DNA from: Niastella sp. OAS944
Lineage (GTDB): Bacteria; Bacteroidota; Bacteroidia; Chitinophagales; Chitinophagaceae
Reading direction: 5' to 3'
Assembly: GCA_024809215.1 (NCBI GenBank)
Contig: JANUBW010000012.1
Coordinates: 62,001 to 126,000, forward strand
DNA: 64,000 nucleotides
A model generated the notes under the pieces. It saw only the letters and a program-made list of their open reading frames with translations. It was not told the DNA's origin and searched no databases. The position numbers were made by a program, and so were the translations under genes. Of this stretch, positions 25,161 to 38,400 are shown piece after piece (the first letter of the stretch is position 1; each line of letters begins with the position of its first letter).

Positions 25161-28100
25161 TTACCTAATTATCGTAATAGAACCCGACAATGGCGCAAAC
25201 CCATTCTTCAAATGAATCACATAATAGTAAGTCGCCATTGGCAGCGGCTTACCGCCCACCGTTCCATCCCAGGGGGTACCATAGCCAGAAGAATAATATA
25301 CCCGCTGACCATACCTATTGAAGACAGCCACGGTACAACCCGGGTAATCGCTCAGGTTAGTGATATTCCAGGTATCGTGCACCCCATCGCCATTGGGAGT
25401 AAAGGCATTCGGCACATTAACCGGTTTCAATATTTTCACTTTAAGGAAATCGGCAGCAGTACACTGTCCTTCACCGGTGGCGGTTAGCGTATACGTTTCG
25501 TCGATCATCGCCTGTAACAGCGGTCTTAATTTATTGGCATTACTAAGACCCGTAGCCGGCGACCAAATAAATGAGAGCGACGTTGAATCATTGGCTGTTG
25601 GGTTGAATTGCACTACGGTTCCCTGTGGCACCGTAAATGAAGTACCCGCATCAATAACCGGTTGCAGGTATACCACCACCTGTTTGGTAACAGGTTGCGA
25701 AGTACAATTGGCATTATTGGTGACTTTTAACTGAACAGTATAGTTACCCGGTTGCTGATAACGTTTTGTTGGGTTATGTTCTGTACTTACCGAACCATCG
25801 CCAAAACTCCAGTTCCATTGTGTTATGGTGCCGTTGCTGTTGGTGCTTTCATCATGAAACTCATTATCTGAACCCTGGCATAATGTATCGGGCGTTACAG
25901 TAAAGGCCGCAACTGGTTTATCAAAGAAAGATGATAACTGTTTTGATACCGAACCAGCACAGCCAAACGAAGAAACCGCATCGAGTTTAACAGTGTATGA
26001 ACCGGAAGCCGCATAGGTATGACCGGCGTCTTTCACATGCGATACTGTGCTGTTGTCGCCAAAGTTCCACGTATAGCTCAGGGCACTTTGATCGGCCACT
26101 GTACTTGCATTTTTAAATTCAGCCAAACCACCCGGCATACATACCGCTGCTGGCAAACTGAATGCAGTTACCGGCAGCGGATGTACTGTTACTATCCGGG
26201 TTGCTGTATCACTGGTGCACCCCTGATCACTCACTGCCACCAGCTTTACAGAATACGTGTTATATGTAGGCCATGTGTGTGGGAACGCATTTGCATTGTT
26301 AAGGGCCGTCCAGGCAGCATCGCCAAAATTCCATCGCCATGAAGTAATAGACCCTGATGTAATGGTCGACTGATCGGTAATAGTTGCCGACTCGCCTAAA
26401 CAAATATCAGGTGTTGCGGTAAAACTGGCTGTGGGTTTGGGATATACCGTTATGCTGCTTGTTATTGATTCCGTACAACCAGCAGTGGTAGTAAAAGTAT
26501 AGGTAATGGTATGCGTGCCTGCGCCTGCTGCAGATGGCGTAAAACCACCTGCGGCTGTTGTACCGGGGCCGCTATATATTCCTGTACCCGGCACTCCATT
26601 GGTAACTGATGCAAAAGCAACATTAACCGAGGAATTGATGTTGCCGCAAACAGCAGGCAATGATGCATACACCAACTTTGGCCGCAAGCTAAAGGTAGCC
26701 GGCACCGTAATATTCTTTGTACAACCGTTGGAAGTAGTTACACTGAACTGTATAGTGTAATTGCCAAAGGAATAAGTATGCGTTGGGTTCTGTTGGGTAG
26801 AAGTATTCGGGTTAGCCGGTGTAGCGTTGGGATCGCCAAACGTCCAGCCCCAACTGCTAAGGGTTTGTCCATCTGGTACTTTTGTAGTATCAGTGAACTG
26901 TACAATGCCATTATCGGGCAAACACCCTGCGGGATAACTAAAGCCCGCTATTGGATTGGCATATACGGTAACCGGAACCTGCGCGGTATCGCTTACGCAT
27001 AACGCGCTTACCTTAACCACATGTTTTGCCGTGTACGTTCCATAAGTAGTATATGTAGCCGATTGCTGGCTATTATTCGTAGCATTGATGACGGTATTAT
27101 TTCCCAGGTCCCAATACCAGCTATTAAGGGGTACGGGACCGCCATAAGAAGAAGTTTCATTAAAGGTAATACTACCACCTTCGCAAATAGCTGCAGGTGC
27201 AGCATTGAGGGTTGTTACCGGTGGCGCATATACGGTTATTGATTTGGTAACATCTGCCATACAACCATCACCGGTTACTACGGCCAGGTTTATATTTTGT
27301 GCGCCGGGCGCTGCCAATGCTTTATGCGGGTTCTGCACACTATCCTTACTGCCATCGGCAAAGGTCCACTTCCATTGACCAATGGTATACGAACCTGTTG
27401 AAGCGGGTCCCGTAAACAACACCGTATCCTTCACGCAACCGGTAGGATGCGAGAAGGTAAAATCGGCCGTAGGCCTTGGTTTTACTTCTACTGTTATCTT
27501 TAACTCTTCCGTATTGTTACAGTTGTCTAATGACAAACTGGTTGAACGTATTGGAATTGTATAGGTACCCGGCGTATTGAAATTATATGTTCCAGGTAAC
27601 GTGTATTTATAATAGGTTATACCATTTACCGTTTCGGTGCCATCAAAGGCAGCTGATGCAGGGTCTAAGGTTACATCGGTATTAGGGGTAACAACAGCGC
27701 CCAGCGAACTGATATTCCATACCAGTTTCAGCGGTTGATAGCGAATAAGGGCCGATAACTTCACAGGCGTATTTACACAGGTGAACTTATGGCTGTTCTT
27801 ACCACCATTGGTGGTATCGGGCTCATTGTGCACACTACCTACTGCATTCAGATTGTTCAAATAGGTACCAATGTTGTATGCATAGCTTTCAACATTACCC
27901 AACCCATAGGTAATACCGGTAAATGCAGAATCGCAGGTTACCAGGCATTGCCCTAATGGCGCGGCCGGCGGTAAGGGACTGTCCCACCGTTTTATTACCA
28001 CCGAATAACCGGGCATGTTAGGATGTGCGTATGAATGCGTGGGCATTGGATTACCGCAGAACTTCAGCGAGGTAAGTCCCAAAGTTGGTACGATCAACGT

Positions 28101-29414
28101 ACAGTAATTCACAGAAATGGACTCTTTATTATTCCGGAAGAAGCCAACGCTTTTAGTCGCCTGCTCTATGGGGCTTAACACCACCATTTCAGGATCACCC
28201 AAACCGGGTAAACAACCGCCGCCGGTCATAAACTGCATTACTTCAATAGGCTTGTCGGCTTCTATTAAATCGGCCGTACTGCTTTCATATATATAGAAAT
28301 TACCGGCTAAAAGTGGCGACGGTATGGGTGCGCCATTTACCGTAACAACCGTTGCCGGATCGCGCACCGCTACTTTATAAGTACTTCGTGCAAATGAATT
28401 GGCGGTTGCAGAACCCGAGAAGGGCGCCGTTAAATACTTTTTACCCCAGGCATGTTGCGGGAATAATTGCTGGTTATCATTATCGCCCCCACCGCTGCCG
28501 CAGGAAGCGGGATTAGCGGTACGGCTGCTACCCGCAAATACCGCAATGGGATAACAATCATTGGCGCCATTGGCCATGGATCGTACAATGGTGCCTGAAA
28601 GATCTTTACCGGTTCCTGAATTACCGCCATTCCCATTAGCATCGGCGCCGTCGTTGGCGCCTATTACCTGGTAGATCTGGCCTTTCATTAAGGTAATGGT
28701 AGACGTTTGGCTGGGTCTAAGCCCTGTTAAATTCTGCGCTCTTGTTACCACCTTAGGTGTTACCTGTATCACCGTATTATCTTTACTGGCTATTACATAC
28801 ATCCAGTTATAACAGTCGCTGGCATAGCTTTGCCTGCTGTTCAACGATACATAGGAATAACCCCAGGCAGTTACAGGTAGCAACATTGTTGCGCCGGAAG
28901 ACATAGAACCATAGATATGCGCATAGGCTACTATGGGCACATTACTTTGTATATGAATGCCTTTCTTTCTAAATATACCTGCGCCGCCTGTACCCGCCGG
29001 TGGCGGATCGGTAAACAACCGTGCATCGTAGTTAGGATCGCTGAACGGATCACCCGCTGCTGCCGGCACATTCACAACGCCCTTGGGTATAATATCACTT
29101 GAGATAACCGTATATGCCGGAATGGTATAGGTCTTTCGCCACCAGGTTGCGGGAACCAGACCACTGCTGTCGATAGTTACAGTAACAGTAGCAGGTTGAT
29201 CTTCTGCACTCAGGTATAACACCATGTTCATATCGTTCGTCAGCTGCTCCATGAACTGGTGGTGCCCATACCCTACCCAAAACTCCGTACCCCGGTTCGA
29301 TACATTCTGTGCCCGGGAGCACAGGCTGGTAAGTATAAATACCACCAGCACTATGCATCCAGACAACTGTTCCTGAATATAACCCCTGTAAGTATGTTTT
29401 AAATTGATCTTCAT
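25161..29414 (-). CDS. T9SS type B sorting domain protein with IgGFc-like and PKD domains
   Basis: 1417 residues. A long signal region (1-36) ends at CSRAQN. Residues about 40-530 form an IgGFc-binding-like module (RGTEFWVGYGHHQFMEQL, VPIVAYAHIYGSMSSGATMLLP, AVFAGSSRTANPASCGS). Six PKD-like domains and one unrelated beta domain follow between about 640 and 1250 (signatures WKWTFADGSKDS, WNWSFGDGSVSTEHNP), then a spacer and the gliding-motility-type C-terminal domain (about 1335-1417: VPNAFTPNGDGVHDTWNI, YYYVIHLKNGFAPLSGSITIIR). That domain marks export by T9SS and attachment at the cell surface. A clear Shine-Dalgarno AAGGAG precedes the ATG. It follows the giant gene by 28 bp and precedes a PorP gene. 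Confidence 0.95.
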   Translation of the reverse strand: MKINLKHTYRGYIQEQLSGCIVLVVFILTSLCSRAQNVSNRGTEFWVGYGHHQFMEQLTNDMNMVLYLSAEDQPATVTVTIDSSGLVPATWWRKTYTIPAYTVISSDIIPKGVVNVPAAAGDPFSDPNYDARLFTDPPPAGTGGAGIFRKKGIHIQSNVPIVAYAHIYGSMSSGATMLLPVTAWGYSYVSLNSRQSYASDCYNWMYVIASKDNTVIQVTPKVVTRAQNLTGLRPSQTSTITLMKGQIYQVIGANDGADANGNGGNSGTGKDLSGTIVRSMANGANDCYPIAVFAGSSRTANPASCGSGGGDNDNQQLFPQHAWGKKYLTAPFSGSATANSFARSTYKVAVRDPATVVTVNGAPIPSPLLAGNFYIYESSTADLIEADKPIEVMQFMTGGGCLPGLGDPEMVVLSPIEQATKSVGFFRNNKESISVNYCTLIVPTLGLTSLKFCGNPMPTHSYAHPNMPGYSVVIKRWDSPLPPAAPLGQCLVTCDSAFTGITYGLGNVESYAYNIGTYLNNLNAVGSVHNEPDTTNGGKNSHKFTCVNTPVKLSALIRYQPLKLVWNISSLGAVVTPNTDVTLDPASAAFDGTETVNGITYYKYTLPGTYNFNTPGTYTIPIRSTSLSLDNCNNTEELKITVEVKPRPTADFTFSHPTGCVKDTVLFTGPASTGSYTIGQWKWTFADGSKDSVQNPHKALAAPGAQNINLAVVTGDGCMADVTKSITVYAPPVTTLNAAPAAICEGGSITFNETSSYGGPVPLNSWYWDLGNNTVINATNNSQQSATYTTYGTYTAKHVVKVSALCVSDTAQVPVTVYANPIAGFSYPAGCLPDNGIVQFTDTTKVPDGQTLSSWGWTFGDPNATPANPNTSTQQNPTHTYSFGNYTIQFSVTTSNGCTKNITVPATFSLRPKLVYASLPAVCGNINSSVNVAFASVTNGVPGTGIYSGPGTTAAGGFTPSAAGAGTHTITYTFTTTAGCTESITSSITVYPKPTASFTATPDICLGESATITDQSTITSGSITSWRWNFGDAAWTALNNANAFPHTWPTYNTYSVKLVAVSDQGCTSDTATRIVTVHPLPVTAFSLPAAVCMPGGLAEFKNASTVADQSALSYTWNFGDNSTVSHVKDAGHTYAASGSYTVKLDAVSSFGCAGSVSKQLSSFFDKPVAAFTVTPDTLCQGSDNEFHDESTNSNGTITQWNWSFGDGSVSTEHNPTKRYQQPGNYTVQLKVTNNANCTSQPVTKQVVVYLQPVIDAGTSFTVPQGTVVQFNPTANDSTSLSFIWSPATGLSNANKLRPLLQAMIDETYTLTATGEGQCTAADFLKVKILKPVNVPNAFTPNGDGVHDTWNITNLSDYPGCTVAVFNRYGQRVYYSSGYGTPWDGTVGGKPLPMATYYYVIHLKNGFAPLSGSITIIR

Positions 29415-29442
29415 AAAGTCTCCTTTTTCATGAATACATCAG

Positions 29443-32400
29443 TTATCGAATCAGGTTGATTGCCCCTCTCTTATCCATCACTGTTCCATCGGTAAGCACC
29501 ATTCTGCACACATACATGTATACACCGCTTGGTTGCGCTTTGCCTCTGAAGGTTCCATCCCAGCCCCTTGTTTGATCACTTGTTTCGAACAGTTTTTCAC
29601 CCCACTGGTTAAACACTACCAGTTTCAGTTCCCTGATCTTGTAACCGTATATTCTTAACATATCGTTCAACCCATCGCCATTTGGTGTAAAGCTGTTCGG
29701 GATGAACACACCATCGGGCAATACCTGTTGCGACACGGGTGCACTTATATTATCAACACATACGCCTTTCGCTTTTACCACTATGGTCACTGTTTGCATA
29801 GGTTGCAAACCGGCCACCGTATGTGTAAGCCCTGTTGCACCCGACGATGGAACCGACCAGTTTGCGCCGCCATTTATCGATACTTCATAACCAACAGCAC
29901 CGGGCACTGCATTCCATTTGAACCGTACCAGGTTCGAAGTCACGGAGTCAACTGATACCACCGGTTGTGTTATGGCGCTTTGCACAGCTACCGATACTTT
30001 CGTCCGCTCGGAGCTACAACCCGTTGTTGAACTTTCCTGCACATAGTAATCAACGCCGGCTGTTACATTGGTTATCCTCATGGTTGGGCCCGTGCCTACC
30101 ACAGCACCGCCGGTTACTGCATTGTACCAGGTATAAGTAGCGCCTGCGGCCGGATTCTCTACCCGCAGCGTGGTATCACCACCGGTACACACCACCACTG
30201 ATTTCGCATTTACAATTGGTATCGGGTTCACTACTATTTCTTTGGTTGAATCGCCCACACAACCATCGGCAGTGATCGCCTGTAAGTTTTCTTTATAAGT
30301 ACCTGGCTTATCGTAAGAGAAGGTCACTCTTTGTCCGTTGGCTTTGCTGCCATCGTGGAATTCCCATTTCCACTGGTTTACGGCAATACCATTCTGCGCG
30401 GTCTTCTCACCAACAAACTCAGCTACATCTTTTACACAACCCGAGAAGTTCACAACAAAGTCGGCTTTCGGCGCCGGCACCACCTGTACGAAGATGAGGT
30501 CGCGGCCGGTGTGATCACAGCTTTCAATATCGGGGTGATCATATACTATCTCTATGGTGTATACGCCCGGTGCAGCGAACTTATAATCCTGGTTAAGCGG
30601 GAACAGGTAATTCCTAACACCGTTTATCATTATGCTGTCTGAAGCAACCGGATTGTTCACGGTTACATCGGCATTGGGTGCCAATCCCGGAACGCGGCTT
30701 AACTTCCACGTAAGTGTAGTTGGTTTGAATGGCAGGTAACCGGTAAAGCGGAAAGGTGTGCCTGCGCAGGTGTAATCGGCTTTGCTGCTACCATTGTTTG
30801 TATTACTGATGGTTCCCAAACCTTGCAGTGTTTTCACCATGGTACCCACGTTGTAACCATAGCTTTCTGCACTACCCAATCCATACACCAGACCCAGGTA
30901 AGCCGAATCGCTTTCTACTGAGCTTTGTCCTGCCCCGGTCGGCCATTTTTTAATGGCTACGGTATAACCGGGCTGCGAGTGTGCATAGCTGTGTTTATCA
31001 GCCGCCGGTATGGCGGCCCATGGAATACCATCGATCTTCAGCGAAGCCATACCATTATCAGGAATGATCAAGGTTAAATAGTTGATATTAATGCCGCTCA
31101 GGTTATTGCGATAGAACCCTGAGAATCCATCGACGGCTTGTTCGGCCGGACTTAAAATATTGCTCTCCGGATCGCCATCACCGCTGGTGTTAGGACAGCT
31201 GAATGATGATGACATATACTGTACCATGGTAACAGGGTTATCTGAGGTAATAATATCGGCCGTATTGCTTTCGTATTGGTAATACCTGTTATTGATCAAT
31301 GAAGACAACGGCAATTGTATATTATTCCGTTTCACTACCGTAGCCGGGTCCTTCACCAGTACACGATAGATGTTCGTCATAAGCGTACTGATATTCGCAC
31401 TGGTTGACGTTGGCGCCGTAAGGTATTTTTTACCCCAGGCCGAGTATGGGAACGTCTGCTGCAGGAAGAGGTCGCCCGAGCCGCCTGCGGCAGAACCGCA
31501 ACCCAACGCGGTACGGGAGCTTCCCGTGAATACGCCAATTGCATGACATTCATTATTTGCATTGGGAACTGCTTTTATAATTGAACCTGTGAGGTCGTAG
31601 CCTTCACTTCCGCTTTGCATAGCACCCAACACCTGGTACACATCACCGGCGTTTAAGGTTATGCGGAATGGTACATTGGCCGGCCGGCCGCCAAGCGTTG
31701 GCACCGATGGGGTGATCTCCACTTCCGTATTGTTCTTATCGGCCACCACCATAATAGTAGTATATGCGCCGGTGGCTGTATAATTCTGCCGGTTGTTCAG
31801 AGAATAATATTCATAGCCCCAAACGCCAACCGGGAACAACATAGTAGCGCCTGAGTTGGTGCTGGCAAAAATATGTGCATAGGCAGTGATGGGCACATCG
31901 CTCACGATGCTGATACCGCGGTTATAAAGACCTTCATCGGTGAGGCGGGCATCATCGAGTCCGTCCTTCGGTAAATAATCAGAAGCCTTTGTGGTGAACG
32001 GCGGTATCACATAGTTACGCACCCAGTTGGTACCGTTTACCCGCACCTGTACATTCGCAGGTTGGTCGGTGGTGCTCATATACAATACCATTTCCTGCAA
32101 ATTGCCACCGTTGGTAAAGTCCCAGCTACGCTGATAGCCTACCCAGAAGCGCTTGCCCCTGTTCGAACTGTCTTTTTCGGGCAGCACCGGTGGCGCATAT
32201 GGATTTATTAATCCTGTAAAACGATCTATATAATTTACATTGCCTTGTGTGATCTTTTTCTTCAGTACATCTACACGACTGCTAAAGCCTACTATCCATG
32301 CATTGGAGATGGTTGTTTTACCAAGCCCCAGCTGGTTTTGATCGGGAATAGAGCCCTGCCATGGATCGAGATAGAATAACTCCATACCATAATCGTAGTT

Positions 32401-35400
32401 GCCACCACCGGGGATATCAACTTTAGTATAGAAGAACATACTATCGGGCCTCGGTTGCAAATTGGCGGGCACTACACCTGAATAGCGTCTTGCTTCCAAC
32501 GTTGCAGGCACGGTTGCCCCCCAGTTGATCTTCATTACCGTATCGGTACCATACATAAAGGTTTGAACCTGGTTGGCCACAGGCGCTGCCGGTGTAGCCG
32601 TTAACACAGTTGGCAATGCTGTTGGGAAGAACTCATACGCTCCCAGGTCGGGCACACCCTGTGTTAATGTAACCGGACGAATGCTGTCGTTAATATCGCG
32701 GTTATTACCGGCTATCTGTACACCACGACCATGCATGGCCCACACATCGGGTTTGGCAAGGTCAGGATGAAGGTCGTTATCACTTACCAGGGCAGGTGCG
32801 TAGCCTATTGAATACCTGTCCCAATAAGAACCTGCACGCCAGTCGGTGAGTGTAGCAAATGTACCTGCGGGGTTAGCGCGTTGTACCAGCGAGCTGCCTG
32901 TTGTGTACAACATATTATAATCACTGGTAAGCGACTGGCTGCTGTTGTTTACATACAGCGCGGTACCACCGCCTTTATTTGAGAAGATGTTATTACGTAA
33001 CTGAACGCTGGTGGCCGCCGTGTTCAATAAATACATTGCATGGTTATTGGTTGCTGCTGTTGACGTACTATGCACGGTATTATTGAAATAATCGGCCACA
33101 CTGAAATTATTATGATAAATGCCATACGATCCGGCGCCACTGGTATTTATGGCCACGGTATTGTTCTTAACAAGCACACCGGGTGAGCTGGTCAAATACA
33201 ATCCGTACAGGGTGCCGGCATTATTATTAACAGCAGTCACTATATTATTGGCCAGCTTACCACGAACCGTTAATGAGGTATCACAATTGATAAGCGCTAT
33301 ACCATATACAATAGTAGTGATGTCGTTGAGCGTAACATTATTACCTGTAACCTGGTACGATGAGTCGGCATCGGTTACATTGATGCCATAGGCCGATGCA
33401 TTTACTGCACCGTTCAGGGTCACGTTATTTTTATTTAACTGCAGGCGTTTGTGATTGGCGGCATAAATACCGTATTGATAAGCACCCGTTACCGTATTGC
33501 TGTCGATCACATGATCGATGGTTAATCCAGCAGCGGTGCCTGTACCGGTAAAGTAAATACCACTTGAACCATTGTTGATGGTATTACCCTTTATTACGTT
33601 GTTTGTTCCTTTTAACTGGTAAGCATACACCCCGGCAATGGTATTGGAAGCAACGGTAACTGCAGGTGCTGCTATTATACAATTCACAACACTGTCGTAC
33701 GAAGCTGTACCGGCCAGTTCCACTACCCTGCCTGCGGTTGCATTGCTACCGGAAATGGTCAGGTTTTTAAAGATGAAGTAACGGGTACTATCAAGCTTTA
33801 GGGTATAGTTTGAGGTGCCGTTGGCACTATAAGTAAGGTTTACCGAGCTGGCAACGCCATTCTCTGCCTGGAAGGTAACCGTATTGATAGCTGAAGTATT
33901 GGGAATATACGGTATCCTGATCTGCTCGGTATAGGTACCGGCTGCTACATCAAATACGATCGGTCCGCTGATACCACACAACAATGCATCCACTGCTGCC
34001 TGGAACGAAACGAAATTGGGCAATGTAGTTCCACCCGCCGGATTGATGGTATACCTGCCGGCCAGTAAGATATTATTCAACGTTACCTGTACCGGTGCTG
34101 TATATACTGTATTACCCGTACAGGTAACTGCTGCACGGTACCAGGTATTCAGGGTCACTTTTGTTTTGTATTCAGGGAAGTATTGCACCGGACTAATATC
34201 TGTCCAGGTTACCCCATCGGGCGACGATTGCCATTGGAATGTAATAGCCCCCAGTGGTGAATGACCGGTAACATCCAGTTCTATCGGCATTTCAAGACAC
34301 AAGCCTGTATTAGGTGTAACTATTGCCGTACCTGCCACCGGTGGCGTTTGGCATGGCAACGGAGCAAACTCATAAGCGCCTATATCGGGCGTGGTGGTTG
34401 AACGCACCACATCGAGGATATCTGTTGCAATACCCACCGGCGTACCCTTGTTATCCAGGGCAGCCAGCATAGGCTTTAAGTTACCAATACTTACATCGGT
34501 ATACAGCGGATTATGATTAAGCGAGCTGGCATCTTTGGTTGATGCAGTTGTCCAGTCGAACAACGTAGTGCGATTTGCGGTATAAAATCCTACATGCGCA
34601 TTGGAACCAGATACAAAGAAGTTATTATAATCCGACAATATTTCACTCCCTGTTGTATTGAGGTAAATGGCGTGTTTGGCGCCGTTTCCACCCCTGCTTA
34701 CGGTTACAATATTGTCGACAAACTGAATACCGGTGGCGGTAGTGGTTTGATAAAAACCTACTGTTGCGCCGGTGGCTGTACTCAATGCATTATCTAATGA
34801 GATGCTGTTATGATAATACCACACCTTGCTGGATCCTGTATTATACAGGGCATAGATTGGACCATTACCATCGAGCTCATAGAAGATGTTATTGCTCACC
34901 GTATCTTCCGTTGCAGCAGATACGCCATTATGATAAATACCATAGAGTGTGGCCGTATTAGCTGAGAGGCCGCCAAAGAAACGGGTGAATTTATTTTTAG
35001 AAATACTTAACCTGTTGCTTGGGGCCGCAGTTACATATATACCATATACACTGGTGGCGGTATTGGTGCGCGTTGCACGGGTAAATGTATTACCTGTCAC
35101 CTGCGTATAGTTGGTACCGGCTATGTACAAGCCATAATTATAGAAATCGGTTATAATGTTATTGGTAAAGCTGTTATTGTTTAAGAAGGCGGTGGCCGTT
35201 GTACTACCTACCAGGGTAGCGCCATAGTAACCACCGTTAATGGTATTGCGGTCGAACACGTTGCCATCGCACAACGTATTGCCGGTGGTGGTAGCGCCCG
35301 ATTCCGATGAATTGATAACAATACCTGCATACTGGTTGCTGGTTGAAGAAACCGAAGTATTGATGGTACACTTACGGAAAGTGTTTGAATCGGCATTGTT

Positions 35401-38400
35401 TACCAATTGCACACCATAACCATATGTGCCGCCGCCGGCTTCAATTACCAGGCTGTCGAAAGTAATATGGTCGGCGCCATTTAGTTTTATTACTGCCCGC
35501 TGGCTATTGCTGTTTGCATTAAATGTGATGGTATTGCCATTGCCATTGAATGTAATGGTATTTATGGCAGAGGTTCCGCTGATGCTATCGAGCACCAATT
35601 GCTCGTTGTACGGCCCCGAACCTGCCACTACATTAAATACGACAGCACCGCCAATTCCGCAACCCATGGCTGCTTTGGCATCGTTAAAGGAAAGGAAGTT
35701 ACCACCGGGTTTACCAGGCTCGTAGGTACTTAAACCGCCCTTGTTAATAGTATATGTTCCATTGGGCAATGCCGGGTTCACTACCAGTTGCACCGTATCG
35801 GTATATACGGTATTGGCGCCACAGGTGATCAATACCCTGAAGTAAATAGTGGTATCGGCAATAACGGTTGTATCGGGCGTAAGCATGGGCGTACCCAAGT
35901 TGGTAAACGGCCCTGCTAATGTTTTGGCCTGTTGCCACTGGAAGGTTTGCCCGCTGCCGAATGCACCAATATTTAAATGGAGATATACGGGTTTGTACTG
36001 GCAGATAGTATCGGGCGTTACATCCACTTTACCATTCACCAATGGTACTGCACAAGGCAATGGCGTAAATTCATAAGCGCCTATATCGGGTGTGGTAGTA
36101 CGGCGTACCCGGTCGTTGATATCATCGCTAACACCTATGGCTATACCTTTATTATCGATACCTGCATTACCTGGCGTAAAGTTGCCGGCAATGGGATCAA
36201 CAAAGGCCGGCGTAATGGCTAATGATGCTGCATCCAGACTGGTAGCTGCCCGCCAGTCAGCCAGGGTTTTACGGGCCGAACCAAAGAAGCCCAGGTTGTT
36301 TGTGCCTGCTGCCGAATTGAGATAATAGTTATTATTATCGGCACCGGCAGGGGCATTGGTGGCCAGGTAAATACAATACTTGGGGCCTGTACCACCGCGG
36401 GTTATTGAAATATTGTTGTTATAGAAGAAGATACCTGCAGCTGCCGTTGTTTGGTAAAACCCTCTGGTAGCTACGGTTGATGTTGAAGAAATTTGATCGA
36501 GCGAAATGGTATTATGTAAATACCAGGCATAGCTTGAACCGGTATTTGCCAGCGCATACACCAGGCCATTACCATTTACATCGTAAATAACGTTGTTACT
36601 TACAATGTTCTCGTTATTGGCGCCACCGGTTGAACCGCTTGAGTTATTAAAGTTAATACCATAGAATGCAGCTGTGCTGGTTGGCGCACCACCAAATGGA
36701 TTGAAGATGCGGTTCTTTGTAACAAAACAACCTGCATTCTTTTCGGTGGTGAAATAAATACCATAGAAATCGGTAACCGAAGTACGTGTTGGCCGGCTGA
36801 TGCGGTTCTTATCTATCACCGTACCATAGCTGCCAGCCACATAAATACCATAAGAGTAGAAATCCTTTATTATGTTATTGGTGATCTTATTATATCCATT
36901 GGCGCCATTGGCAAAAGTGGCGGCCAGGGTAATGCCATAATAACCACCGGTAATGGTATTACCAGTAAATTCATTATAATCGCTCAATACATTACCTGTT
37001 GTTGTAGCCCCTGCATCGGCGCCATTCACCACTATACCGGCAAAGTTTTGCGTGGTTGATGTGGTTGACAGGTTAATAGTACAGTGCTGAACCACGTTCG
37101 AATCGGTATTGCTCATCAGCTGTACACCATAACCATAAGTGCCATTACTGGCATTAATGATCAAACTATCTAATATAACATATCGCGTTCCTTTTAATTT
37201 TATTACCGCCCGCTCATTGGTATTGGTAGCCGCAAAACCAAGTACGGCGCTGCCCACACCTTTAAACGTTACGGTATTTGTAGCTGAGGCGCCGGGAATC
37301 GGTGTCATGATCAACTGTTCGTTGTAAGTGCCGGTACCATTCTCTACTTCAAACCGTACCCAACCGTCGATACCACATTTAATATGATTATAGGCATCGT
37401 TAAAGCTGATGAAGTTGGGCAGTTGATTTGGCTTTTGGTTATTAATGGTAAACACCCCATGCACCGGTGTGGGCGATATCACTTTCACCGTTGCCGAATT
37501 GGCCGACGTGTTACCTATTGTACAAGTGGTAACTAACCGGTACCAGTGTGTGCCCACTTGCGAGGTGGTCAATGAAATACCGGTGGCACCGGGAATATTC
37601 GTCCAGGCCAGGCTATCTAATGAAGATTGCCACTGGTAAGTAATACCATTTCCGGTACTGATGCCGGTAGCGCTCAGCGTAAATGGTTCTATACAAACCG
37701 TACTTGTTGTTGAAACGGCCGTACCGGTATTGGGTGCGCCGGTACAATCGGGCCATTCGCCAATGAAGATATCATCGAGGCCAATATCGGTGGCTCCAAA
37801 ATCGGCCGTTGCACGGAACCGGATAACCGTAGTGGCAGAAGTTGAATTAAAGAACAATACTTTTTGCGCCCAGGCCGAACGCAGCCCTACACTATCTATT
37901 CGGGTAAAGGTGGCGCCGCCGTTGGTTGATATTAATACAGTAAGGCTATCGTCGCCACTGGTATTTATATAGCTAAAGGATAACCGTTTATTGGGCGCGC
38001 CAACGCTGGCATTTATATGCAGATCGAAATTACCCTGCGCACCATCATCTGCATTCCAGCTGTGGAAGCGGGCCGAATAAGAACCCTGTGCTGCTACCGG
38101 GGCATATGCACCATTATTAACACCACCCCAGGCGGCAGAGGCACCATCATCGTGCCGGCGCCATGAATCATCGCCGGTAGCCGGGTTATTTATCCAGAAA
38201 TTATTGGGTATTTCGCGGGTATCGCAACCATTTACCCAGGTATTCTCAAAACTTTCCTGGTAAGGCAGGGTTGTATACTGCGGTGTACGTAAAGGCACAA
38301 ACACCGGTACTGAAGTAGCAGACTGACCACCATTGGTACAGGTGATCAACATGCGGTACCAGGTAGCCGCAGTTTGAGAAGTATTGAGTGTTTCGTTGGT